Assembly (NCBI GenBank): GCA_902521355.1
Contig: CABYRT010000008.1
Location: 1-64,000 of the forward strand
DNA: 64,000 nucleotides
Direction: 5' to 3'
Origin: an uncultured Pelagibacteraceae bacterium
Lineage (GTDB): Bacteria > Pseudomonadota > Alphaproteobacteria > Pelagibacterales > Pelagibacteraceae
The notes below the pieces were generated by a model. The model made no database searches. It saw nothing but the letters and a program-made list of their open reading frames with translations, and was not told the origin of the DNA. This document shows positions 6,966 to 16,928 of the stretch, in pieces (position 1 is the stretch's first letter; every line of letters begins with the position of its first letter). The translations under genes and the position numbers were made by a program.

Positions 6966-9398
6966 ATGAAATCCAAAGCAAAAGTTGTTGTAGTAGGTGG
7001 TGGAGTAGTAGGAGTTAGTGCACTCTATCACTTAGCAAAAAAAGGTTGGTCAGATGTTGTTTTAATTGAAAGAAAAGAACTAACATCAGGCTCAACTTGG
7101 CATGCGGCTGGCTTATTACCATTATTTAATATGAGTTATTCTGTGGGACAACTCCATAAGTATGCAGTCAATTTATATAAAACGTTGGAAGAAGAGACAG
7201 GAAAAAATGTAGGTTTCAGTGTTGTATCTAATATTAGATTGGCAAGCACTAAAGATAGAATGGATGAATACTTTCAATACGCTGGTGTAGCTCAAACAAT
7301 TGGTGTTGATGTAAAATTTTTAACACCAGATCAAGTTAAGGAAATCTGGCCATTATGTAATACAACTGATTTAGTCGGTGCAATACAACACCCTGAAGAT
7401 GGATATATTCAACCAGCTGATTTAACACAAGCTCTTGCAACAGGTGCAAGAAATAGAGGAGCAGAAATTTATAGAAATACAAATGTTGTTGGAATGAAAC
7501 AAACCAAAGATGGTTGGGTTGTTGAGACAGATAAAGGGTCTATAGAGTGTGAACATATTATTTCTAGTTCAGGAAATTTTGCAAGACAAACTGGAAAGAT
7601 GGTTGGATTAGATATTCCAGTTATTCCAGTAGAACATCAATACATTGTTACTGAACCCCATCCAGAAATTCAAAAAAGAAAAAAAGATGGATTACCAGAG
7701 ATGGGAGTTTTAAGGGATAGTGATAGCAGATGGTATATGAGAGAAGAAGCGGGTGGATTAATTTTAGGACCATATGAAGATGGTGCACCAGCTTGTTATG
7801 TAGATGGACCATCAAAAGATTCTGAATATGAATTATTTCAGGAAGATTTGGATAGATTGGCTCCACACATTGAAGGTGCAATACATAGAGTACCTGCATT
7901 TGGTGAAGTGGGAGTTAAGAAAGTTTATAACGGTGCAATTTGTTATACACCTGATGGTAACCCAATTGTTGGTCCTGCTTGGGGATTGAAAAATTTTTGG
8001 ATAAATGAAGGTCATAGTTTTGGTATCACTGCAGCAGGTGGAGCAGGATGGCAACTTGCTGAATGGATTGTAGATGGTGAACCCACAATTGATATGCTTG
8101 GTGTTGAACCAAGAAGGTATGGAGATTATTGCTCTAAATCATATTTAAAAGCTAAAAATGAAGAAGCCTACAGTCACGTTTTCATAACTCACTTTCCTGA
8201 TGAAGAAAGACCAGCAGCAAGACCATTAAGAACAGCGCCATGTTATGACAGAATGAAAAATTTAGGAGCAGTGTTTGGTCAAAAATTTGGATGGGAACGA
8301 CCTAATTTTTTTGCAACTGATGGAATGGAGCAAAAAGATGATTGGTCATTTAGAAGATCAAAATGGTTCAATGCAATGGAAAAAGAATGCAAAAACGTAA
8401 AAGAAAATGTTGGTCTTTTGGATATGACTGCATTTGCAAAATGTAGAATTAAAGGACCTGGTGCTGAGGAATTTTTAGATAATTTAGTTGCAAACAAATT
8501 ACCAAAAAAAGTTGGAAGAATTAATTTATGTCATGCTTTAAATACTAAAGGCGGAGTTCATTCTGAATTTACTATTATGAGAGAGTCACATGATAGCTTT
8601 TATTTAGTATCAGCAGGAGCTTTCCAAAGATTAGATCATGATTGGATTTTAAAATGGATGCCTTCAGACGGTTCAGTGCAGTTTGAAAATTTAACTAATA
8701 GTAATGGAGTTTTGGTTGTTTCAGGTCCAAAAGCAAGAGAGTTAATGCAAAGAGTTTCAAAAGATGATTTTTCAAATGAAAACTTTAAATGGCTAAGTGC
8801 AAAAATGGTTGATGTAGGGTACGCACCAGTAAATGCTATGAGAGTTAATTTTGTTGGTGAATTAGGATGGGAACTTCATCATCCAATTGAATATCAAAAT
8901 CACATTTTTGATAAACTTATGGAAGCAGGACAAGATCTTGGACTAAAGCCATATGGTATCAGAGCAATGAATAGTTTGAGAGTAGAAAAATCGTATAAAT
9001 TGGTTGGAACAGAACTATCAATAGAATACTCACCTTATGAAAGTGGTCTTGATAGATTTATACATCCTAATAAAGGAAGTTTTATTGGACTTGAAGCATT
9101 AAACAAGTGGAGAGAAAAAGGTTTTGATAACAAACTTGTTACCTTGGAGGTTCATAATCCAAAAGATGCAGATGTATTAGGCAACAATCCAATCTATGAA
9201 AATGGAAGTGTTATAGGAAGAGCTACAGGAGGAGATTTTGGTTTTAGAATTGGAAAATCATTAGCATTAGGTATGGTTAAACCAGAATTAGCAAATGTTG
9301 GACAAAAACTTAAAATTGAAATATTAGGTGAGAAATATGATGCTACAATTTTAGATGAAAGTCCTTACGATCCAGAAAACAATTTATTAAGAGCTTAA
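6966..9398 (+). CDS. Dimethylglycine/sarcosine dehydrogenase-type flavoenzyme (FAD oxidoreductase + GcvT folate domain)
   Basis: An 810-aa two-part enzyme. The N-terminal DAO domain has GGGVVG (11-16) and GSTWHAAG (43-50), in which H46 matches the His that carries covalent FAD in dimethylglycine and sarcosine dehydrogenases. The C-terminal half is a GcvT-like tetrahydrofolate domain ([18 protein letters not shown], and a late aminomethyltransferase tail). The enzyme oxidatively demethylates a methylated glycine and passes the carbon to folate. EtfB, EtfA and ETF-QO follow immediately and would take the electrons to ubiquinone. Dimethylglycine or sarcosine cannot be told apart by eye, and this family also contains uncharacterised specificities. 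Confidence 0.85.
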   Translation: MKSKAKVVVVGGGVVGVSALYHLAKKGWSDVVLIERKELTSGSTWHAAGLLPLFNMSYSVGQLHKYAVNLYKTLEEETGKNVGFSVVSNIRLASTKDRMDEYFQYAGVAQTIGVDVKFLTPDQVKEIWPLCNTTDLVGAIQHPEDGYIQPADLTQALATGARNRGAEIYRNTNVVGMKQTKDGWVVETDKGSIECEHIISSSGNFARQTGKMVGLDIPVIPVEHQYIVTEPHPEIQKRKKDGLPEMGVLRDSDSRWYMREEAGGLILGPYEDGAPACYVDGPSKDSEYELFQEDLDRLAPHIEGAIHRVPAFGEVGVKKVYNGAICYTPDGNPIVGPAWGLKNFWINEGHSFGITAAGGAGWQLAEWIVDGEPTIDMLGVEPRRYGDYCSKSYLKAKNEEAYSHVFITHFPDEERPAARPLRTAPCYDRMKNLGAVFGQKFGWERPNFFATDGMEQKDDWSFRRSKWFNAMEKECKNVKENVGLLDMTAFAKCRIKGPGAEEFLDNLVANKLPKKVGRINLCHALNTKGGVHSEFTIMRESHDSFYLVSAGAFQRLDHDWILKWMPSDGSVQFENLTNSNGVLVVSGPKARELMQRVSKDDFSNENFKWLSAKMVDVGYAPVNAMRVNFVGELGWELHHPIEYQNHIFDKLMEAGQDLGLKPYGIRAMNSLRVEKSYKLVGTELSIEYSPYESGLDRFIHPNKGSFIGLEALNKWREKGFDNKLVTLEVHNPKDADVLGNNPIYENGSVIGRATGGDFGFRIGKSLALGMVKPELANVGQKLKIEILGEKYDATILDESPYDPENNLLRA

Positions 9399-10147
9399 TG
9401 AAAATATTAGTCGCAGTTAAAAGAGTTATTGATTACAACGTTCAAATAAGAGTTAAAGAAGATGGTTCTGGTGTTGTTACTGACAACGTTAAAATGTCAA
9501 CAAATCCACCAGATGATAATGCAATAGAAGAAGCAGTAAAAATTAAAGAGGCTGGCAAAGCTAAAGAAATAGTTGCAATTACAATCGGTGAAGAAAAAGC
9601 TCAAGAAACTGTTAGAAAAGCATTAGCTGTTGGAGCGGATAGGGGAATACATGTCAAAGTTGATAATGTGATTGAGCCATTAGCAGTTTCAAAAATTTTG
9701 AAAAAAATTGTAGAAAAAGAAAATCCTGATTTGGTGTTTATGGGAAAACAAGCAATTGACGATGATTGCAATCAAACTGGTCAGATGCTTGCAGCTTTAT
9801 TAAATTGGCCTCAAGCAACTTTTGCATCGAAAATTGAAGTTAAAGATAATGCATTAGAAGTAACTCGTGAAATTGATGAAGGTTTAGAAACTATTGAAGT
9901 AAATGTTCCAGCTATTGTTACATGTGATTTAAGACTAAATGAACCAAGATATGCTTCGCTTCCAAATATTATGAAAGCGAAGAAAAAACCAATAGAACAG
10001 TTAAATGCTTCAGATTTAGGAGTTGATATTAATCCTAGAATCGAACAAATTAAAGTTGAAGAACCACCAAAAAGAAAAGCTGGAATAAAAGTCGCTAGTG
10101 TAGAAGAATTAGTGCAAAAATTAAAAAATGAGGCTAAGGTAATTTAA
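9398..10147 (+). CDS. etfB: Electron transfer flavoprotein beta subunit
   Basis: A 249-aa EtfB with the expected start [12 protein letters not shown], the central [22 protein letters not shown] segment and a C-terminal arm rich in Lys/Glu. EtfB binds AMP and pairs with EtfA to carry electrons from flavin dehydrogenases. Its ATG overlaps the preceding dehydrogenase stop by one base, so the dehydrogenase and its acceptor are translationally coupled. It is the normal length for the family and nothing is missing. Confidence 0.95.
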   Translation: MKILVAVKRVIDYNVQIRVKEDGSGVVTDNVKMSTNPPDDNAIEEAVKIKEAGKAKEIVAITIGEEKAQETVRKALAVGADRGIHVKVDNVIEPLAVSKILKKIVEKENPDLVFMGKQAIDDDCNQTGQMLAALLNWPQATFASKIEVKDNALEVTREIDEGLETIEVNVPAIVTCDLRLNEPRYASLPNIMKAKKKPIEQLNASDLGVDINPRIEQIKVEEPPKRKAGIKVASVEELVQKLKNEAKVI

Positions 10148-11101
10148 ATGTCAGTATTATTAATTGCAGAACATAATAATAAAGAGGTTAGACCATTTAC
10201 CTATAATGCTATAACTGCAGCTTCTCAAATAAATGAGGATCTTCATGTTTTGGTTTTAGGTCATCAAGCTGATGATGTTGCAAAATCTTTATCTGAAGTT
10301 CCAAATGTAAAAAAAGTTATTCACGTTGATAATGAAATTTATGAAAACTACATTGCTGAAAATTATACAGCAGCAATAATTAAGCATGCAGAAAGTTATT
10401 CACATATTGTAAGCTCAGCAAATACATTTGGCAAAAATTTAATGCCAAGAATTGCAGCATTACTAGATACTTCGCAAGTGAGCGATATAATTAAAGTTAT
10501 TTCTGAGGATACTTTTTTAAGACCAATTTATGCAGGAAATGCTTTTGCTACGGTTAAAAGTAATGACAAAAAAAAATGTGTTACTATTAGACCGACGTCG
10601 TTTGACCCTGCTGATAAGAGTGGTGGATCTGCTGAAATTACAAAATCTGATCCAGCAGAAGCTAGTTCATCAACTAAATTTCTAAAGAAAGAAGAAGTTA
10701 AGTCAGACAGACCAGAGCTTGGAACAGCTAGAATAGTTATTTCTGGTGGCAGAGGAATGCAAAATGGCGAAAATTTCAAATTAATAAGTGATATTGCGGA
10801 TAAACTTAATGCAGCAATTGGTGCATCTAGAGCAGCAGTTGATGCAGGTTATATTACGAATGATCATCAAGTAGGACAAACGGGCAAAGTGGTAGTCCCA
10901 GATTTATATATTGCAGTTGGAATTTCAGGTGCGATACAGCACTTAGCAGGAATGAAAGAAAGCAAAGTTATTGTGGCTATAAATAAAGACGGTGAAGCTC
11001 CAATTTTTAGTGTCGCAGATTACGGATTAGAAGCAGATCTTTTTGAGGCTCTTCCTCAGTTTTTGTCAGAATTGAACAAATTAAACACTATACAAAAATA
11101 G
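10148..11101 (+). CDS. etfA: Electron transfer flavoprotein alpha subunit
   Basis: A 317-aa EtfA that starts right after the etfB stop. The C-terminal FAD-binding domain is well kept: [36 protein letters not shown] and [17 protein letters not shown]. It holds the redox-active FAD of the ETF heterodimer and delivers electrons to ETF-QO, encoded next. Length and motifs are typical. Confidence 0.95.
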   Translation: MSVLLIAEHNNKEVRPFTYNAITAASQINEDLHVLVLGHQADDVAKSLSEVPNVKKVIHVDNEIYENYIAENYTAAIIKHAESYSHIVSSANTFGKNLMPRIAALLDTSQVSDIIKVISEDTFLRPIYAGNAFATVKSNDKKKCVTIRPTSFDPADKSGGSAEITKSDPAEASSSTKFLKKEEVKSDRPELGTARIVISGGRGMQNGENFKLISDIADKLNAAIGASRAAVDAGYITNDHQVGQTGKVVVPDLYIAVGISGAIQHLAGMKESKVIVAINKDGEAPIFSVADYGLEADLFEALPQFLSELNKLNTIQK

Positions 11102-11125
11102 CAAATACTGTAAGAAATTATCATT

Positions 11126-12745
11126 ATGTCCAGAGAAGTGATGGAATACGATGTTGTCATCGTAGGTGGCGGACCATCAGGACTTTCAACTGCAATTAAA
11201 TTAAAGCAGTTAAATCCAGATATTAATGTCTGCCTTTTAGAGAAAGCATCTGAAATAGGTGCACACATTTTATCAGGGAACGTGTTTGAAACACGTGCTT
11301 TAGACGAACTAATACCTAATTGGAAAGAATTAGATGCCCCCATTAAAACAAAAGTTACAAAAGAAAAATTTTTATTTTTAGGAAAACAAAAATCATTAAG
11401 TTGGCCAACATGGTTGCTTCCTAAGGTTCAACAAAATCATAACAATTATATTATAAGTCTTGCAAATCTTTGTAGATGGTTAGCAGAGCAGGCTGAAGGA
11501 TTAGGAGTTGAAATATTCCCAGGATTTCCAGCAAGTGAAGTTTTATATAATGATGATGGATCAGTTAAAGGTATTGCAACTCAAGATATGGGTATCGACA
11601 AAGAAGGAAATAAAAAAGATACTTATGAACCAGGAATGGAATTACATGCAAAAGTTACAGTTTTTGCAGAAGGATGCAGAGGTCACTTAGGAAAAGAATT
11701 AATTAAGAAGTTTGAGTTGGATAAAGGTAAAAATCCTCAACAATACGGAATTGGTTTTAAAGAAATTTGGGAGATAGATGAAAAAAATCATACAGAAGGT
11801 TTAGTAATGCATACTGCTGGATGGCCTTTAGACAATAACACCTACGGTGGAAGTTTTATGTATCATGCAGAAAATAAACAAGTTTTTCTTGGTTACGTAA
11901 TTGGATTAGATTACCAAAATCCTCATCTCTCACCTTTCGATGAATTCCAAAGATTTAAAACTCATCCAGATATTAAAAAAATAATTGAAGGCGGAAAAAG
12001 AATTTCTTATGGCGCAAGAGCTTTAATTGAGGGTGGTATACAGAGTTTACCTCAGATGTTTATGCCAGGTGCTTTGTTAGTTGGATGTGATGCAGGAACA
12101 TTAAATATGCCTAAAATAAAAGGGTCTCATACAGCAATGAAAAGTGGAATGATCGCTGCAGAAACAATTTATGAGCATCTTACAAAAAATATAAATTTAT
12201 CTACATATGAACAAAAATTTAAAGAAAGTTGGGTTTACAAAGAATTATATGAGGCGAGAAATGTAAAACCAAGTTTCTCTTGGGGTTTAATTCTAGGTAT
12301 ATTATTTACTGGAATTGACCAGATTTTATTTAGAGGAAAGCTTCCTTTCACATTAAAGCATAAACACGCTGATCATGAAGCTTTAAAACCAGCAGATAAA
12401 ATGCCAAAAATTGATTATCCTAAGCCTGATAACGTTATTACTTTTGATAAAACTAGTTCGGTTTATTTAACAGGTACAATTCATGATGACAATCAGCCAG
12501 TCCACTTAAAACTTAAAGATCCAGATTTGCCAATAAAATATACTTTAGAAAAATTTGACGAGCCTGCACAAAGATATTGTCCAGCAGGAGTTTATGAAGT
12601 TCAAGAAGTAAATTCTGTTCAAAAATTTGTAATAAATGCACAAAATTGCATACATTGTAAAACTTGTGATATTAAAGAGCCATCTCAAAATATTACTTGG
12701 GTCACTCCAGAAGGTGGGGGTGGACCTAAATATGGAAATATGTAG
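11126..12745 (+). CDS. Electron transfer flavoprotein-ubiquinone oxidoreductase
   Basis: A 539-aa ETF-QO. It has an N-terminal FAD dinucleotide fold (VVIVGGGPSGLS), the ETF-QO-type middle region (IGAHILSGNVFE, ARALIEGGIQSLP) and a C-terminal [4Fe-4S] domain with C485 and C508-x2-C511-x2-C514. The protein sits on the inner face of the cytoplasmic membrane and reduces ubiquinone with ETF electrons. Placed with etfBA and the dehydrogenase, it completes a full path from methylated glycine to the respiratory chain. The stop abuts the convergent DUF2237 gene with no spacer. Confidence 0.95.
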   Translation: MSREVMEYDVVIVGGGPSGLSTAIKLKQLNPDINVCLLEKASEIGAHILSGNVFETRALDELIPNWKELDAPIKTKVTKEKFLFLGKQKSLSWPTWLLPKVQQNHNNYIISLANLCRWLAEQAEGLGVEIFPGFPASEVLYNDDGSVKGIATQDMGIDKEGNKKDTYEPGMELHAKVTVFAEGCRGHLGKELIKKFELDKGKNPQQYGIGFKEIWEIDEKNHTEGLVMHTAGWPLDNNTYGGSFMYHAENKQVFLGYVIGLDYQNPHLSPFDEFQRFKTHPDIKKIIEGGKRISYGARALIEGGIQSLPQMFMPGALLVGCDAGTLNMPKIKGSHTAMKSGMIAAETIYEHLTKNINLSTYEQKFKESWVYKELYEARNVKPSFSWGLILGILFTGIDQILFRGKLPFTLKHKHADHEALKPADKMPKIDYPKPDNVITFDKTSSVYLTGTIHDDNQPVHLKLKDPDLPIKYTLEKFDEPAQRYCPAGVYEVQEVNSVQKFVINAQNCIHCKTCDIKEPSQNITWVTPEGGGGPKYGNM

Positions 12746-13120
12746 TTAGGATAAATCGATTGCAAACTTTTTTAAAGTTTCAATTGGAATAAGTTTCAAA
12801 GTGTTTTTATGAGTTTTCTTTAAATAAATTGGACATCCTTTTCCTGCTTCTAAAGCTCTAGCATACCAACCTGCACACACACACCAACTATCTCCATCTT
12901 TTAAACCCGGAAAACCAAACTCAGGATGAGGTGTAATTAAATCATTGCCTGCTTCTTTACACCATTCTAAAAATTCAGTGTTTACTTTTGCACAAACAGT
13001 GTGCACACCATGATCATTTTCATCTGTATTGCAACATCCGTCTCTATACCATCCTGTTAAAGGATCATTAGAACATAACTCCAAGTCTTCGTCTAAAACG
13101 TTTTTTTGTATATCAGCCAT
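12746..13120 (-). CDS. DUF2237 family protein
   Basis: A 124-aa protein matching DUF2237: LTGWYRDGCCNTDEND, GVHTVCAKV, GNDLITPHPEFGFPGLKDGD and WCVCAGWYARALEAG. It is rich in conserved Cys, but its function is unknown. The start overlaps the end of the upstream 2OG-oxygenase gene by eight bases, so the two are co-translated. The 3' end touches the end of the ETF-QO gene on the other strand. Confidence 0.85.
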   Translation of the reverse strand: MADIQKNVLDEDLELCSNDPLTGWYRDGCCNTDENDHGVHTVCAKVNTEFLEWCKEAGNDLITPHPEFGFPGLKDGDSWCVCAGWYARALEAGKGCPIYLKKTHKNTLKLIPIETLKKFAIDLS

Positions 13121-13721
13121 GAAACAATCTTGTTAATTTTTTATCAATATCTATGTTAAAAGAAAATGATCTTCTTTCACCATCAGATTTAAATGGATAT
13201 GCAGTATGCATTAAATTATTTGGGAATAAGATAAGATCACCAACTCTTGGTTTATGATTAAATATAGAATTATTTAAAAAAGATTTAGAACCATAAATAA
13301 AATCAATTGTTCCGTTAGTTTTAATTTTTTTATGTCCCTTTGTTAAATTGTTTGGAATTTTTAAATAACCAACTCCAGAAACATTGCCATCATGAAAATG
13401 TACAGGGTTATAATCATTTTTAAATTGTCTTACGACCCATAAATTCTTAATTTTAATATTTTTTGACTTCTTATTAAGATTTTTTTTTAAATATTGATTT
13501 ACACTTTTAAAAATAAAACTTTTTAAATTTTTTTTAATAAATTTATTTTTTAATTCAATTTCTTGCTCAACTTGACCTACTAACTTTTTTGAGTAGTCAT
13601 TTGATTTCAATTTTTTTTTATCTTTGATAATACTTTCAACTTCATCATTAATTTTTTTTACCAAATTTAATGGAATTTTAACAACAGCAATTTTTGGTCC
13701 AAACGGACTTAAAACTTTCAT
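13113..13721 (-). CDS. Putative 2-oxoglutarate/Fe(II)-dependent oxygenase
   Basis: A 202-aa protein. The start is placed at ATG 13721, seven bases after the hisI stop; the longer frame to 13799 only adds a Lys-rich stretch inside hisI. Iron ligands appear as HFHDG (H-x-D type) and a distal His in NNLMHTAYPF, with an Arg in GERRSFSFN for 2-oxoglutarate. The layout matches the putative 2OG-Fe(II) oxygenase family seen next to metabolic genes in marine bacteria. Substrate is unknown. The N-terminal half is Lys- and Asn-rich and poorly conserved looking. Confidence 0.7.
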   Translation of the reverse strand: MKVLSPFGPKIAVVKIPLNLVKKINDEVESIIKDKKKLKSNDYSKKLVGQVEQEIELKNKFIKKNLKSFIFKSVNQYLKKNLNKKSKNIKIKNLWVVRQFKNDYNPVHFHDGNVSGVGYLKIPNNLTKGHKKIKTNGTIDFIYGSKSFLNNSIFNHKPRVGDLILFPNNLMHTAYPFKSDGERRSFSFNIDIDKKLTRLFHG

Positions 13722-13728
13722 TAATTTT

Positions 13729-14217
13729 TTATATTTTTGTTGGATTAGGTTGTCCTTTATAAACAACCTCTGGATCAAATTTTTTTTCTTCTTCTTCAAA
13801 TTTCATTTCGATTTGTCTTGCATTATCAATTTTACCCAAAGGAACAGATCTGTAAAAACAGGATCTGTACCCAACGTGGCAACTAGAACCTTCGCCAATA
13901 TCTACAGTCATCCAAACAGAATCTTGATCATCATCAATTCGAATCTCTTTTACTTTTTGAACAAACCCACTTGTTTTTCCTTTATGCCAAATTGATTGCC
14001 TTGATCTGCTCCAGTAATGTGCTTCTTTGGTTTCAATAGTTAACTTGAAGGCTTCGACATTCATATACCCATGCATTAATATTTCTTTTGTTTTTGAGCA
14101 TGTTGTAATGACTGGAATCAATCCATCATTGTCGAATTTAGGAGATAAAAGCTTGCCTTCTTCTATTTCTGCTACATTTTCTCTTTTTTTAAACATATAT
14201 GTGGAATTATCTAACAT
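13729..14217 (-). CDS. hisI: Phosphoribosyl-AMP cyclohydrolase
   Basis: A 162-aa HisI, the zinc enzyme that opens the purine ring of phosphoribosyl-AMP in histidine synthesis. Signatures are HGYMNVEAFKLTIETKEAHY, WSRSRQSIWHKGKTSG and SSCHVGYRSCFYR, which holds the zinc Cys residues. It is a single-domain form without the HisE pyrophosphohydrolase. It is not surrounded by other his genes here and is followed on the same strand by a 2OG oxygenase and a DUF2237 gene. A 57-base spacer separates it from the divergent folE. Confidence 0.93.
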   Translation of the reverse strand: MLDNSTYMFKKRENVAEIEEGKLLSPKFDNDGLIPVITTCSKTKEILMHGYMNVEAFKLTIETKEAHYWSRSRQSIWHKGKTSGFVQKVKEIRIDDDQDSVWMTVDIGEGSSCHVGYRSCFYRSVPLGKIDNARQIEMKFEEEEKKFDPEVVYKGQPNPTKI

Positions 14218-14274
14218 AATAATAAATATAATAAATATTTTAAAATTAAGGTTTTATATATATAAAAGCACGTC

Positions 14275-14877
14275 ATGAAATTAGTAAAAAACGAAAACGA
14301 AAAAAAAATTAACGAAGTAACAGACAAGGAAGCTGAAGAAGCTTTCGTTAAAATTCTTAAGTGGTTAGGTGAAGATCCTACCAGAGAAGGTTTATTGGAA
14401 ACTCCAAAAAGAGTAACAAAAGCATTTAAAGAATATTTCAAAGGCTACAAAGAAGATCCTAAAGCAGTTTTAGATAAAACATTTGGTGATGTTGAAGGCT
14501 ATAGCGATATGGTTGTTCAAAAAAATATTTCAGTTCAAAGTCATTGCGAACATCACATGGCACCAATTATAGGAATTGCTCATGTAGCATACATTCCAAA
14601 TCAAAGAGTTGTAGGTTTAAGTAAAATAGCAAGAGTAGTAGAAGTATTTTCTAAAAGATTACAAACACAAGAAAGATTAACTGTTCAGATCGCTAATACT
14701 TTAATGGAGTCGTTGGATGCAAAAGGAGTTGCGGTAACAATAGATTCAACTCATCAGTGTATGACTATGAGAGGTATAAAAAAAGAGCAAGCTACCACAG
14801 TTACAAATTTTTATCTTGGACAGTTTAAAGACGATTTAAGTTATCAAAATAGATATTTGCGATTTATTGCAAAATAA
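14275..14877 (+). CDS. folE: GTP cyclohydrolase I
   Basis: A 200-aa FolE, catalysing GTP to dihydroneopterin triphosphate, the first step of folate synthesis. Zinc ligands C91, H94 (HCEHHMAPIIG) and C162 (HQCMTMRG) are present, together with GLSKIARVVE and QTQERLT. Length is typical. It stands near folate-dependent dehydrogenases, though no direct link can be shown. The gene starts divergently from hisI and is followed 15 bases later by acuI. Confidence 0.95.
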   Translation: MKLVKNENEKKINEVTDKEAEEAFVKILKWLGEDPTREGLLETPKRVTKAFKEYFKGYKEDPKAVLDKTFGDVEGYSDMVVQKNISVQSHCEHHMAPIIGIAHVAYIPNQRVVGLSKIARVVEVFSKRLQTQERLTVQIANTLMESLDAKGVAVTIDSTHQCMTMRGIKKEQATTVTNFYLGQFKDDLSYQNRYLRFIAK

Positions 14878-14892
14878 TATTTACTGATAAAC

Positions 14893-15894
14893 ATGGCGGA
14901 CTCATTTAAAGCAGTTGTAATAAACAATCAGAACGAAAATTTTACAAGAGAAGTCAAAGAACTAAGTTTAGATCATTTTAAAGATGGTGAGGTGCTAGTT
15001 AAGATAGATTATTCTGATCTTAATTGGAAAGATGCAATGATACTAAAAGATGGTGGTAAATTAGTTAAAGAGTTTCCAAGAATACCTGGTATTGATTTTT
15101 CTGGAACTGTTGCACAAGGTGATGGTGAAGAATTTAAAGAAGGAGACAGAGTTATATTAACAGGTTGTAGAGCAGGAGAACTTTTTGATGGTGGATATTC
15201 TCAATACGCAAAAGTTAAAAAAGATCATATTACAAAAACACCTGATGGAATGACAAATAAACAAGCTATGATTTTAGGAACTGCTGGTCTTACAGGTTTG
15301 TTATGTGCCTTTGCAGTTAAAGCAAGAGAAGAACTATTGATGCAATCAAAAGTAAATGATGTATTGGTAACAGGTTCTACAGGTGGAGTTGGTATGGTAG
15401 CAGTAATGGTTCTTGCAAAGATGGGAATTAATGTAACAGCTATAACTGGTAAACCAGATAAAGCAGATTACTTAAAAGAACTTGGTGCAAAAAACGTTAT
15501 AGATCGTAAAGAATTTGAGGGTGAAGCAAGATTAATAGATAAAGGAACATGGGATGGAGTTGTAGATACCGTCGGTGGCAACATTTTATCTAATGCAATA
15601 GCTCAAACTAAACCAAAAGGAATTGTTGCTATATGTGGAAATGCTAGTGGCAATAAATTAAATACATCAGTAATTCCATTTATATTAAGAGCAGTCAAAT
15701 TATGGGGAGTAGACTCGGTTAATATCAGTAAAAAAAGAAAAGAGTTTGTATGGGGAGAATTCCCTGCTTTGCTAGATTTTGATATTTTAGAAAAATCAGT
15801 AAATACTATTGGATTAGACGAATTATTAAATATCTATCCTGATATATTAAAAGGAAATTTAAAAAATAAAATAGTAGTGGATGTAAATAAATAA
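14893..15894 (+). CDS. acuI: Acrylyl-CoA reductase / YhdH-type NADPH oxidoreductase
   Basis: A 333-aa medium-chain dehydrogenase/reductase of the YhdH/AcuI subgroup: DLNWKDAMILK, FPRIPGIDFSGTV, and the NADPH-binding VTGSTGGVGMVAV (about 158-170). AcuI reduces acryloyl-CoA to propionyl-CoA and protects cells from acrylate made by DMSP cleavage, a common function in SAR11. The family also contains general quinone reductases, so specificity is inferred from subgroup and ecology. A LysR regulator gene overlaps its stop by one base. Confidence 0.82.
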   Translation: MADSFKAVVINNQNENFTREVKELSLDHFKDGEVLVKIDYSDLNWKDAMILKDGGKLVKEFPRIPGIDFSGTVAQGDGEEFKEGDRVILTGCRAGELFDGGYSQYAKVKKDHITKTPDGMTNKQAMILGTAGLTGLLCAFAVKAREELLMQSKVNDVLVTGSTGGVGMVAVMVLAKMGINVTAITGKPDKADYLKELGAKNVIDRKEFEGEARLIDKGTWDGVVDTVGGNILSNAIAQTKPKGIVAICGNASGNKLNTSVIPFILRAVKLWGVDSVNISKKRKEFVWGEFPALLDFDILEKSVNTIGLDELLNIYPDILKGNLKNKIVVDVNK

Positions 15895-16784
15895 TGGATT
15901 GGGATAAATTAAAGATATTTCATGCAGTTGCTGAGGCAGGTAGCTTTACTAGTGCAACAGTAATTCTAAATCTAAGTCAATCTGCAATTAGTAGACAAAT
16001 TCAATCTTTAGAAGAAGATTTAAAAGTTAAATTATTTGAACGTCATGCTAGAGGTTTAACACTAACTGAAAATGGAGAATATGTATTTAAAACAGCTCAT
16101 GAAGTTATCTCCAAATTAAAAGAGGTAGAAACAACATTAGGAGATAAAAAACATAAACCATCCGGAAAACTATCAGTAACAACCGTTGTTAGTTTTGGAA
16201 CAACTTGGCTGACGCCAAGAATACAAGAATTTATGCAATTAAATCCAGAAATTGAAGTTGAACTCATATTTGATGATAGGGAGTTAGATTTAAGCACAAG
16301 ACAAGCAGATATTGGAATATTTATGAGAAGACCGAAACAACTTAATTATATTCAAAAAAAGCTCATAGATATTAATTATCACATCTACGGATCACCAAAA
16401 TACTTAGAAAAACATGGATATCCTAAGACAGTTAATGACCTAAATAAGCATAACTTTATTTCATTTGGTAGAGGAGCTCCATCACCAGTTTATAATCCAG
16501 ATTGGGCATTAAAACTTGGAATGAAAGATAATAAAAAAAGAAAAACTGTAATGAGAGTGAATAGTGTTTATGGTTTACTATTAGCTGTTCAAAGCGGTGT
16601 AGGATTAGCCGCAATTCCAGATTACTTAACTGTGAAACAACCAAATATAGTAAAAGTTCTACCTAGCGTTCAAGGTCCAACTACAGAGGCACACTTTGTG
16701 TACCCTCAATCACTTAAAAATGTTGCTAGAGTTCAAGCTTTTAGAAACTTCCTTTACAGTAAAATTTCTGAGTGGGAATTTTAA
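15894..16784 (+). CDS. LysR-family transcriptional regulator
   Basis: A 296-aa LysR protein. The N-terminal winged helix-turn-helix is clear (AVAEAGSFTSATVILNLSQ then SAISRQIQSLEEDL), and the C-terminal half is a periplasmic-binding-like effector domain (GKLSVTTVVSFGTTWLTPRI). The start overlaps the acuI stop (TAATG), so it is probably cotranscribed with acuI. Unlike most LysR genes it is not divergent from a target, so autoregulation or control of a distant gene is possible. Effector unknown. Confidence 0.9.
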   Translation: MDWDKLKIFHAVAEAGSFTSATVILNLSQSAISRQIQSLEEDLKVKLFERHARGLTLTENGEYVFKTAHEVISKLKEVETTLGDKKHKPSGKLSVTTVVSFGTTWLTPRIQEFMQLNPEIEVELIFDDRELDLSTRQADIGIFMRRPKQLNYIQKKLIDINYHIYGSPKYLEKHGYPKTVNDLNKHNFISFGRGAPSPVYNPDWALKLGMKDNKKRKTVMRVNSVYGLLLAVQSGVGLAAIPDYLTVKQPNIVKVLPSVQGPTTEAHFVYPQSLKNVARVQAFRNFLYSKISEWEF

Positions 16785-16817
16785 ATAATTTATCTAAAAA
16801 ACAGTAATAATTGCGAT

Positions 16818-16854
16818 TGATTATCAATTGCGACAATATTGCAATTGATAATCA
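16818..16854. repeat. 14-bp perfect inverted repeat upstream of futA
   Basis: Arms TGATTATCAATTGC (16818-16831) and GCAATTGATAATCA (16841-16854) are exact reverse complements around a nine-base spacer. A pure hairpin function is less likely than a protein-binding site, because the right arm merges with a Fur-like box that begins at 16846. The array lies in the 144-bp gap before the iron-binding protein gene. Confidence 0.75.
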
Positions 16855-16876
16855 TTTTCATTGAGAATAGTTATCA
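16846..16876. promoter_or_regulatory. Tandem Fur-like boxes of the iron-uptake operon
   Basis: TGATAATCATTTTCA (16846-16860) differs at one base from the 7-1-7 Fur consensus TGATAATnATTATCA, and TGAGAATAGTTATCA (16862-16876) differs at two. They sit about 50-80 bases before the futA start, and together with the inverted repeat at 16818 make a dense operator. Fur with Fe(II) would be expected to repress here. In alphaproteobacteria the iron regulator may instead be Mur, Irr or RirA, so the protein is inferred from the box type only. Confidence 0.7.
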
Positions 16877-16882
16877 TCCGCA

Positions 16883-16910
16883 TTGCAGGACAAAATACGC
16901 TTAATATAAA
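16883..16910 (+). promoter_or_regulatory. Probable sigma70 promoter of futA
   Basis: TTGCAG (16883-16888) and TATAAA (16905-16910) are separated by 16 bases. The same arrangement (TTGCAT, 16 bases, TATAAA) occurs before the tRNA-Met gene in this window. The transcript would start about 16917, leaving a short leader with AAGGAG before the ATG. The Fur-like boxes end just upstream of the -35 element. Confidence 0.4.
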
Positions 16911-16928
16911 TATAAATTAAGGAGTAGA

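Noticed and set aside
13624-13995. A 123-aa open frame on the + strand
   Set aside because: It runs antisense to hisI and the 2OG oxygenase, both with clear motifs.
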